From: an uncultured Pirellulaceae bacterium
Lineage (GTDB): Bacteria > Planctomycetota > Planctomycetia > Pirellulales > Pirellulaceae
Direction of reading: 5' to 3'
NCBI GenBank assembly: GCA_934255105.1
Contig: CAKQNH010000076.1
Coordinates: 1-11,138, forward strand
Length of the DNA stretch: 11,138 bases
A program made the translations under genes and the position numbers. Shown piece after piece: positions 1-7,506 of the stretch (the first letter of the stretch is position 1; the number at the start of each line of letters is the position of its first letter). A model generated the notes under the pieces. That model searched no databases. It was not told the origin of the DNA and was given only the letters and a program-made list of their open reading frames with translations.

Positions 1-1
1 C

Positions 2-1618
2 TACAAACGCGGAACACTTGGCGACAGCTTCTTTTTGAAACTTCGCGCATTGAGCGGTAAGCCCGGTGTGGGGCTGATTTTGATTGGTGGAGAGAAGATC
101 CCCTTAATCGTATCTGCGCAGGGGGACCAGTTGAACCGCTTTGTTCCCCTTGCTGTCGACTACTTCAACAAGGAGGACCAATGGAGTGATTTCCAAGACC
201 TAGTTCGAAAACCTGTTGAAGATGCAATTGAGTTTTCGGATGTGGCCATTGAAAGGCTTTACAGCTGGTCCGCCGGCAATCCCTTCTTCACGAACATGGT
301 CTGCCATACGATCTTAAATGATTGCCACGATCGTCGCGATTCATATGTTACTGAATTCGAAGTAGACAACTGTGCTAGACGTACATACTCGAATGCTGAG
401 CAAAACAGCTTTCAACATTTCTGGGAGGACGGCATTCTCGATACGAGTATGAAGACGGAAGAAATATCCATCTTGCGCAGAAAAGTCTTTCTTGCGATTG
501 CCTCGTTGCTTAGGAAAGGAGAGGAATGCACCTACGAAGCGGTCACTAAAGAGCGAGTTGTAGCAGACGAACAAAGTGCTGTTATTGATGGCCAATTGCG
601 GCAACTTGTTCAACGAAAGATCCTCGTTGATCATTCCGGAGGACAACTGTCGTGCCGCGTAAAGCTTTTTGAGCGATTCCTCGCAGAACGCAGTGCAACC
701 ATTCTGAGTACTGAGTTTACGGATGCTGCTGAACGGCTTCGAATCGAGCAAATCGAAAATGAAACGTACGTAACATCGCAGGAACTGTGTGATTTGCTAT
801 CTAGTTGGGGGCAATATGGTCCGCGGCCGGTCAACGAGGAAGCACTTAGAGCTTGGCTTAATCAGTTTGATTCAAACCAAGACCAGCGACTGATATTCCT
901 TCTGCTTCAGAAGTTGCGGTTCTACAATGACCAGCTTGTCCGCGAAAAACTCGCCATCGCAATGAGCGCTATTCGTAAGAAATCTACGGAACGCAAACAG
1001 ATGGGGGAAAGAAAGCGTAGAGACGTTCTGGTGACTTATCTCGGTGACGTAGGCAAGAGCGGTGCACAGTACGCGAGGCTGTTCTGCCAGGTTAACGATA
1101 TCCTAACTCAAAACGTGGTCAGTCCGACCGATTTTGTTGAAAAGCACCGCAACAATCTGTGCGAATACTCAGCGATTGTTGCGATTGACGATCTACTTGG
1201 CACGGGCGGATCCGTTGAAGAATCCCTCGATCAAGTCGAAGAAAGAATGGGGGAACAACTGAGAAAAGCGGGGGTTCCGTTATTTATTGTCGCCGTTTGC
1301 GCATTTGAACGCGCCGTTGAACGCGTCCATCAGAAAATCAAAAGCTTGTCGTTGCCGATTGAATTGTTCGTTTGCGATATTCTCAGTGATGATGACCGCG
1401 CATTCAGTGAGACTTCGGGCATTTTTGAAAACTCCGCGGACCGACTTCGGGCTAGAGAGATCTCACAAGACAAAGGGCGTCTACTGGAGAAAAAGTGGCC
1501 GCTCGGATTCGGCGACTGCGAGGCTTTAGTCACATTCTTCTCAAACTGCCCTAACAACAGCCTTCCCATCCTCTACAAGGAAAGTAACGACTGGCGGGCA
1601 TTGTTTCCTCGGCAATAG
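2..1618 (+). CDS. STAND/AAA-type NTPase with C-terminal phosphoribosyltransferase-like (PRTase-CE type) domain, 5' partial
   Basis: The reading frame is open from base 2, so the start codon and the Walker A/B part lie upstream of the window. What remains is the C-terminal side of an ATPase module: a strand ending 'LILIGGE' and a lid region with 'LVRKPVEDA' and 'YSWSAGNPFFTNMVCHTI' (about 200-320), the pattern seen in STAND/Orc-like NTPases. A winged-helix-like segment follows (about 480-690), then a helical linker with 'LRAWLNQFDSNQDQRLIFLL' (about 845-905). The last third is phosphoribosyltransferase-like: 'GKSGAQYARLF' near 1050-1082, then a PRPP-loop-like 'IVAIDDLLGTGGSV' (1175-1216), ending in 'WPLGFGDCEALV' and 'CPNNSLPILY' before the stop. 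Such PRTase domains have been described in bacterial conflict systems as predicted nucleotide-targeting effectors; I infer a sensor-effector role by analogy. The gene is co-directional with the helicase 113 bp downstream. Its base composition is visibly lower in GC than the helicase gene. Domain identity is fairly sure; function is not. Confidence 0.8.
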   Translation, partial: YKRGTLGDSFFLKLRALSGKPGVGLILIGGEKIPLIVSAQGDQLNRFVPLAVDYFNKEDQWSDFQDLVRKPVEDAIEFSDVAIERLYSWSAGNPFFTNMVCHTILNDCHDRRDSYVTEFEVDNCARRTYSNAEQNSFQHFWEDGILDTSMKTEEISILRRKVFLAIASLLRKGEECTYEAVTKERVVADEQSAVIDGQLRQLVQRKILVDHSGGQLSCRVKLFERFLAERSATILSTEFTDAAERLRIEQIENETYVTSQELCDLLSSWGQYGPRPVNEEALRAWLNQFDSNQDQRLIFLLLQKLRFYNDQLVREKLAIAMSAIRKKSTERKQMGERKRRDVLVTYLGDVGKSGAQYARLFCQVNDILTQNVVSPTDFVEKHRNNLCEYSAIVAIDDLLGTGGSVEESLDQVEERMGEQLRKAGVPLFIVAVCAFERAVERVHQKIKSLSLPIELFVCDILSDDDRAFSETSGIFENSADRLRAREISQDKGRLLEKKWPLGFGDCEALVTFFSNCPNNSLPILYKESNDWRALFPRQ

Positions 1619-1731
1619 AAGTAGGCCCGTATAAATACCGCTGCGCTTCGCATAGCAGCAGCACCGAGGCACACTCACGAGAGCCCTCCCCTAACATTAC
1701 TGATATCTTGCTTGACTGAATCAAACTCACT
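1619..1731 (+). promoter_or_regulatory. 113 bp spacer before the large helicase; possible weak promoter
   Basis: No gene fits here. A TATAAAT box (1630-1636) could be a -10 element, but the only -35-like match, TTGTTT at 1601-1606, is 23 bp away, which is too far for a standard sigma-70 promoter. A small imperfect hairpin (GCTGC/GCAGC arms, 1640-1659) follows and has no T-tract, so it is not a convincing terminator. There is no Shine-Dalgarno-like purine run in front of the ATG at 1732. The spacer is long enough to carry an independent promoter for the helicase pair. Confidence 0.25.
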
Positions 1732-4700
1732 ATGACACTAAACCCGATCGTCTACACCGAGAAGATTGTTCGCAGCTTTCTCAAATACCAGCACTCAGCT
1801 TATCCGTTCGCAGATCCCGAATTGAACGAGCAGATGCGTCAGCAACTGTCGCTGGACAGCATTCGACGCACACCGCTACTGAAGGGTCCGTACATCAGCT
1901 TGTCGCGTGGCTTCCGAGAAGGAGCTACCGTGGCAGAATTGGTGGCCGATGGTGTGTTCCATCCACACATGCAACAGCTCATCCCCGGCTACGTCAAACG
2001 CGTCTATGGCCACCAAGAGAAGGCGATTAGGGCTATTCACGATGGACAACCCACCCTGGTCAGCACCGGGACGGGGTCGGGCAAGACAGAGTGCTTTCTG
2101 TATCCGATCATCAGCAAGTGCCTGGAACTGCGTGACCAACAAGCCCCGGCTGGTATTGCAGCGGTGCTCGTCTACCCAATGAACGCCCTGGCCGAGGATC
2201 AGCTCGATCGACTACGAGGAATTCTCGCCGGCAGCGGTATCGCGTTCGGAATGTACGTCGGCAAGACCCCCGAGTTGGAACGTGAGGTTTCGGGTGTCCG
2301 CATGCCCCAAGGCAGTAGTAACGCCGACTATCACGCGAAACTGAAGCAATTCCGCGAAGCCAATCTACCCGACTCGATCCATCCCTACGAGGAAATGTGC
2401 TCTCGTGAAGCGATGCGAACGCCCGGTAAGCAGCCGCGAATTCTGCTCACGAACGTCAAGCAACTAGAGCTGCTGCTGACACGTCAGACCGACATCGAAC
2501 TGTTCTCCGACGCGCGGCTCGATTTCCTGGCGTTTGACGAAGCGCATACCTTCAGCGGAATCCAAGGCGCGGAGACAGCCTGCTTAATCCGTCGCTTGCG
2601 AGTCTATTGCGGCAAGGGCCCGGACCATACGACGTGTATCGCTACGTCAGCTACTATCGTCGACAAGCAGGAGCCCGACGCAGCGCGCAAGTTCGCGGCG
2701 CGCTTCTTTGGATTGCCGGCAGATACGGTCGTGACGGTCAACGAGGAGTATCAGAAGGAGGATTGGACGGTTCCTCGCCAGACGCCTGCGGCCCCGCCAG
2801 GAGACCATGCAGCTCTGCTGACTCGAACGCTCAATGCACTCGAGAGCGACCACGTCGAAAGCGAAGTACGGGCGGCGTATCTCATGCTTACCGGACGAGA
2901 GTTAGCTTCGGGTGATTGGACACAAATGCTGTTCGACGAACTGCGTACCAATGAGGTCGCCGCTCAAATAGCGACTGCGCTGCAGGGGCCGCGTGAACTA
3001 CGGTTGTTGCTGGGAGAACTGGAAAGGACGGCCGGCAGGCCAGTCAGCGAAGAAGAGCTGCTCGCTTATCTAGCTCTGGGAGCGGCGGCAGTGAAGAATG
3101 GTCGGCCGCTACTGCGCCCCGTGGCCCACGCCTTCATCCGAGGAATCAGCGGCGGCGTTGTGACATTTCCGCAGGGGAACGCTCCGAAGTTGTGGTTGAG
3201 TAGCGCGGATGAATTGGCGGCTCAACAGGACGATACTCACGTCTGGCGGCCCAGAGTTTTTACCTGCACGACCTGCGGCCAGCACTATTTCATCACTTCG
3301 CTGAAGGACTTTGAGTTTACGGGAGCCAAGCCCGAAGGTGGGCAATTAAATGAAAGTGGTGCAGTCTTTTGGGAGCCGATGGCTGAAACCAACGGCGGCA
3401 TGCGCGTCGTGCTGGTGGACAAGCTGATCAGCCAGGACGAAGCAGAAACCGATGCTCTTACTCGCACCGCAGCCGTTTCATTCTGCCGTCACTGTGGGGC
3501 GGCCCATGAAACAGGTGCCAGCCTGTGCTGTGCGTGTGGTGCGGCAGGTGATCAAGTCCGCTTGTTCTCGGTCCGATCGAGCGACAAAAGCCCTGGCCAC
3601 CTGAGTTCCTGCTTATCGTGCAATGCGCGTGGCAAGGCGATGGGGCGCCGCTACCGTGAGCCCATTCGCGAATTGCGAGCGACCAACGTCTCCGATGTAC
3701 ACGTGTTGGCGCAGGATATGATCCACCACGCGGATCGCAAACGGCTATTGCTGTTCGCCGACAACCGGCAGGACGCAGCCTTCCAAGCTGGCTGGATGAA
3801 GGACCACGCTCGTCGATTTCGACTCCGCAGCTTGATGGCTGACGCAATCTCTGGCAGCGAAGTTGCCATCGGCGATATCGCTTTGCGCATGAGTGACAAA
3901 CTGGATGACAACGATTCTCTTTCGCGCGTGCTAATTCCCGAGGTGTGGCGGGCGGTGCCGAAGGAGGGAAGCGGCGGATCGCACGCTGACGAGCGTCTAC
4001 ATTTCCTGCGCATTCAGGTGTTGCGTGAGATTACCATGGCGGGGAATCAACGAATTGGCTTGGAACCGTGGGGACGAATCAAGATCCGCTACGAAAACCT
4101 GGATGTCGCCGCACCGGTAATTCAATCTTGGTCGAGGCGTCTGAAAATTGCTCCTGATGATCTGAAAGCCGGGATCGAAGCGTTGCTCGACCACCTGCGT
4201 CGTCGCCGGCTACTGTACGATGCGCGACGAGGCATCTTCTCGCGTTACTGGCAGGAAGGGGATCGCGAAATTCAGCGAGGCTACATGCCCATTCCCCAAG
4301 GTGTGCAGGGAATGAAGCTCGTGCGCGCTGCCGGCGATAAAACGGAGATCGTCTTCCAGTGGCACAGCAAGCAGCAAACACTTGTCAGCTCGGTCGCCAA
4401 AAAATGGGGCGTATCCCCAGACGACATGGAGCAGTTTTTAACAGAGCTGTGGAATTATCTAACAGATCCGCAAGTAGCTATTCTCGTACCCGTGACCCTT
4501 AAGAGCAGCAAGGATCGACCACTGCCCAATTGTAGCGGCGTGTACCAAATTGACGCCAATAAGCTGCGGATCTCTGAGAATCATGGATTCTATCGCTGCA
4601 ATCGTTGCCGCCGAAAGGTTAGCCGACGTACGCCGCGCGAACGCTGTCTGGCTTGGCAGTGCGATGGTACGTTGGAGTTTGTTGGCGAGGAGTCAGACGA

Positions 4701-7506
4701 CTACAACCTCCAGCTACTCGACCAACGTTACACGATGCTCAGTCCCGAAGAGCACACGGCGATGGTGCCGCAAGAGCACCGCGAGCGGATTGAGAATTGG
4801 TTTAAGGGGGACGGCGACAAAGTAAATGTCTTGGTCTGCACCCCCACGCTCGAGTTGGGCGTCGATATTGGTGCACTCGACTCGGTCCTATTGAGAAACG
4901 TGCCACCATTGCCGGCCAACTATTGGCAGAGAGCGGGTCGTGCAGGACGACGAAACAGGATGGCAGTCAATGTCACCTATTGTCGCTCCATTTCGCACGA
5001 TCGGTCGTATTACAACGATCCGCTGCGCATGTTGGCGGGGCGTGTCGACCCACCCGCATTCAACTTGCGAAATGACCTGTTGGTGTCCAAGCACGTTCAC
5101 GCAGCACTGCTAACGCGCCTGAATCAGTTGGCTTCCAACGAGAGCACCTTGAGCGATGACGAGCGAAAGTATATCCAGCAGGTTCTGCGCACCATGTTTC
5201 CTCCGCGGATCGACGGCTACTTGTTCGAGAGCGATGGGCAGCTCCGCAGCGAATTGTTTGATGTGCGTCCACTGGCGGCGCTGATCACGCGGTATCGCGA
5301 CGATCTGCTACAGCAGATTCGCTTGATATTTCAGCAAGGTTGGCCTGAGTCAGACGCCGCGTCGACGTCGACGGAAGCGCTGGCAAAACACGTCGATGAT
5401 ACCTCGCTCCGCCTTTTGGAAGTTATTAAGCGACTGAGAAAACGCCTGCAGTGGGCCTTCAAGGAAATTCTTCGACTCAATAAGATCCGTGATGAACAGG
5501 GGACTTTGGAAGCCGAGGACGATGCACACTTTAAGCGATGTGACCGCATGATCAAGAAGCTGAAAGGGATCAGAACGCGCCAGCGAAGAGAGACTCAGGG
5601 CGTGGATGACATCAATACCTTCAGCTTGCTTGCCAGCGAGGGTTTTATGCCTGGCTACGGGCTGGATACCGGCTCGGTCGTAGGGATGGCCGAAGTACCC
5701 TATTGGCAGCTTGGCTCCATGGATTTTTCGCTACCACGCGCCTCCAGCATGGCTTTACGCGAGTATGTTCCCGGCAATTTGATCTATGCCAATGGGCATC
5801 GCTTCGTCGCTCGGAGATTCCATCAAGAGGCAGAGGACGAGCAGACAGACAAGCCCGTGTTTAATGTCAATATTGAACGCCAGGCACTCGCAGTCACCAG
5901 CTTAGGCGCAGCGCAGGCTTCATTTGCAGCCAACGAGCTAAAAGCAATTCCCGTGTGCGACGTCGATCTCGTGCATACCTCGCAGATTTCAGACGAGGAG
6001 GAAACTCGCTTTCAGATGTCGGTGGCCACGTTTGGCATCGAGCAAGGAAGACATAATGGCGGGCAACACTTCGACTGGGGAAGCCAACCTCTGCAACTGC
6101 GGCGCGGAGTGCACTTCCGCATGGTCAATGTCGGTGCTTCGAGTTTGATTGAACGCAGCGAACCGGAGTTGGGATACCCTGTTTGCGAAATATGCGGCTA
6201 CAGTGTTTCGCCGTTGTCCTCAGATCGGCAACTGCAGAGCTTTCGCGAAGGGCACGGAGACCGCTGTGGCAAGACTCCAACCAACGTTGGCTTCTACGCA
6301 GACGTCGTGGCAGATGCCATCACTCTGAATGACCTCCCCCATGCAATTGCTGCATATAGTGTGCTCGAAGCGATACGGATGGCGTCTACACAGTTACTGG
6401 ACATGCACATTGACGACCTACACGTGCTGGTGTTGGGAGACACGGATCGGGATGAAGTGCGTGGGGTTCTGTGGGATCCCATGCCCGGAGGTTCAGGGCT
6501 GCTCGACCAAATCACTGAGAACTTTCTAGAGGTCTGTACCATCGCGGCTGAGATCCTGGCAGGCTGCCCTTCGGATTGCGGTTCTTCATGCAATGATTGC
6601 TTGCAAACTTTCCGCAACGGCTTTTACCATAAGTATCTCGATCGCCATGCGGCGCTAGAGCTGATCAGGAATTGGGGCGACAGCTTAGTGGCTGGACACA
6701 CTATTCCGCCATCTCAAACGTCGACAGCCACCGTCAGCGATCAAGGAATGCCGGTCAACGACGCCGAGATGAAGCTGAAGCATCTATTGGCGGCCGCAGG
6801 GTTTTCGTCGGGAAGCTTTCAACAGCAGATTCGGTTCGGCCACAAGCTCACTTTAAGCCATCAAATCGGCAGCACCACGCCAGACGTCTTTTTTGCAGGG
6901 GACGAGGACGACCCTGAGGACCGTGGCGTGTGCATTTACCTCGACGGCTTGAGCAGCCACATTCATGGCAATGCAGCGACGGCAGAGGTTGATCGTGAGA
7001 TACGTAGTTGGTTACGCGACAACGGCTATCAGGTCATAAGCATCTCGTATGTTGAGCTGTCGGAGCGCGAAGCGATGGCGACTGCTTTTAAGAGGTTGGC
7101 CAAATTCCTGTCTGGCAAGGATTTGGCTACTCAGATTGCCGAAGACACGAGTTGGTTCGACTCCCAGGATTCGGACGTCCAGCAACAATCCGCTGGTGAA
7201 TCAGCTTCAGCCATGGATTCTGAGAGATGGGCAAGCCTGCTTGAGATCGCAGATGAAGATGTACACGCACTCTTGGTTGCATCGCGTGACGCCGGACTGC
7301 CACTGCCAGTCGTCGGCTACGAGCTCGTCGCCAGTGGGACAGTGGTAGCGACTGCTGAATTGGCTTGGCCCGGTTCTCAGCTCGCTGTCCTACTAGGTGA
7401 TCAGGGCGAGGACTATCGACATTTCGAAAAGCAGAGCTGGGATGTTCGCTACGCCAAGGAAACGACGGCAGACAGCCTGCTAGACATTGTGGGGACGGGG
7501 AAATGA
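1732..7506 (+). CDS. Large DEAD/DEAH helicase with DUF1998 (MZB) zinc domain and C-terminal Vsr/DUF559-like nuclease domain (DruE/DrmA-DrmB-like)
   Basis: This is a 1924-residue superfamily 2 helicase. A Q-motif-like segment (92-102) precedes Walker A 'STGTGSGKT' (111-119); the DEAH box is at 269-272 and the SAT motif at 306-308. Motif IV-like 'FADNRQDAA' (675-683) is followed by a long insert, then motif V 'TLELGVDIG' (1039-1047) and motif VI 'QRAGRAGRR' (1066-1074). Cysteine clusters, probably zinc sites, lie at 512/515, 585/588, 599-602, 627/630 and 956/959/972/977. The DUF1998/MZB part has Cys1485/1488 and Cys1512, 'PMPGGSGLL' (1583-1591) and Cys1612/1616/1620/1623. Residues about 1675-1790 resemble Vsr/DUF559 nucleases: Glu1679, 'PDVFF' (Asp1718), 'IYLDGLSSHIHG' (1735-1746), Asp1754. 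A further small domain ends the protein. The ATG at 1732 gives the usual family N-terminus ('NPIVYTEKI'). Known relatives act in phage defence (Druantia DruE, DISARM DrmA and DrmB) or in repair (MrfA). I infer ATP-driven DNA translocation or unwinding linked to cleavage. Druantia or DISARM membership is not proven: none of their other marker genes is present. Confidence 0.88.
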   Translation: MTLNPIVYTEKIVRSFLKYQHSAYPFADPELNEQMRQQLSLDSIRRTPLLKGPYISLSRGFREGATVAELVADGVFHPHMQQLIPGYVKRVYGHQEKAIRAIHDGQPTLVSTGTGSGKTECFLYPIISKCLELRDQQAPAGIAAVLVYPMNALAEDQLDRLRGILAGSGIAFGMYVGKTPELEREVSGVRMPQGSSNADYHAKLKQFREANLPDSIHPYEEMCSREAMRTPGKQPRILLTNVKQLELLLTRQTDIELFSDARLDFLAFDEAHTFSGIQGAETACLIRRLRVYCGKGPDHTTCIATSATIVDKQEPDAARKFAARFFGLPADTVVTVNEEYQKEDWTVPRQTPAAPPGDHAALLTRTLNALESDHVESEVRAAYLMLTGRELASGDWTQMLFDELRTNEVAAQIATALQGPRELRLLLGELERTAGRPVSEEELLAYLALGAAAVKNGRPLLRPVAHAFIRGISGGVVTFPQGNAPKLWLSSADELAAQQDDTHVWRPRVFTCTTCGQHYFITSLKDFEFTGAKPEGGQLNESGAVFWEPMAETNGGMRVVLVDKLISQDEAETDALTRTAAVSFCRHCGAAHETGASLCCACGAAGDQVRLFSVRSSDKSPGHLSSCLSCNARGKAMGRRYREPIRELRATNVSDVHVLAQDMIHHADRKRLLLFADNRQDAAFQAGWMKDHARRFRLRSLMADAISGSEVAIGDIALRMSDKLDDNDSLSRVLIPEVWRAVPKEGSGGSHADERLHFLRIQVLREITMAGNQRIGLEPWGRIKIRYENLDVAAPVIQSWSRRLKIAPDDLKAGIEALLDHLRRRRLLYDARRGIFSRYWQEGDREIQRGYMPIPQGVQGMKLVRAAGDKTEIVFQWHSKQQTLVSSVAKKWGVSPDDMEQFLTELWNYLTDPQVAILVPVTLKSSKDRPLPNCSGVYQIDANKLRISENHGFYRCNRCRRKVSRRTPRERCLAWQCDGTLEFVGEESDDYNLQLLDQRYTMLSPEEHTAMVPQEHRERIENWFKGDGDKVNVLVCTPTLELGVDIGALDSVLLRNVPPLPANYWQRAGRAGRRNRMAVNVTYCRSISHDRSYYNDPLRMLAGRVDPPAFNLRNDLLVSKHVHAALLTRLNQLASNESTLSDDERKYIQQVLRTMFPPRIDGYLFESDGQLRSELFDVRPLAALITRYRDDLLQQIRLIFQQGWPESDAASTSTEALAKHVDDTSLRLLEVIKRLRKRLQWAFKEILRLNKIRDEQGTLEAEDDAHFKRCDRMIKKLKGIRTRQRRETQGVDDINTFSLLASEGFMPGYGLDTGSVVGMAEVPYWQLGSMDFSLPRASSMALREYVPGNLIYANGHRFVARRFHQEAEDEQTDKPVFNVNIERQALAVTSLGAAQASFAANELKAIPVCDVDLVHTSQISDEEETRFQMSVATFGIEQGRHNGGQHFDWGSQPLQLRRGVHFRMVNVGASSLIERSEPELGYPVCEICGYSVSPLSSDRQLQSFREGHGDRCGKTPTNVGFYADVVADAITLNDLPHAIAAYSVLEAIRMASTQLLDMHIDDLHVLVLGDTDRDEVRGVLWDPMPGGSGLLDQITENFLEVCTIAAEILAGCPSDCGSSCNDCLQTFRNGFYHKYLDRHAALELIRNWGDSLVAGHTIPPSQTSTATVSDQGMPVNDAEMKLKHLLAAAGFSSGSFQQQIRFGHKLTLSHQIGSTTPDVFFAGDEDDPEDRGVCIYLDGLSSHIHGNAATAEVDREIRSWLRDNGYQVISISYVELSEREAMATAFKRLAKFLSGKDLATQIAEDTSWFDSQDSDVQQQSAGESASAMDSERWASLLEIADEDVHALLVASRDAGLPLPVVGYELVASGTVVATAELAWPGSQLAVLLGDQGEDYRHFEKQSWDVRYAKETTADSLLDIVGTGK
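7491..7506 (+). promoter_or_regulatory. ATGA stop/start overlap with purine-rich ribosome binding region
   Basis: The helicase stop TGA (7504-7506) overlaps the next ATG (7503-7505) as ATGA. A G-rich run (7491-7500) lies 2 bp before the ATG, at a place where a ribosome finishing the first gene could restart. This points to translational coupling and thus to matched production of the two helicases. It also fixes the start of the downstream gene, because the RelE-like domain begins directly at this Met. Confidence 0.7.

Noticed and set aside
35..37. TTG at base 35 as the start of the first gene
   Set aside because: The frame is open upstream to base 2 with family-like sequence (GTLGDSFFLKLR), and the ATPase core must lie further upstream, so the gene is cut by the window edge.
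1640..1659. Hairpin after the first gene as a terminator
   Set aside because: The stem is only 5 bp with an interrupted inner part, and no T-tract follows.
3458..3847. 129-codon open frame on the minus strand inside the large helicase gene
   Set aside because: It is fully antisense to conserved helicase and zinc-cluster codons and shows no recognisable motif; a shadow of a GC-rich gene.
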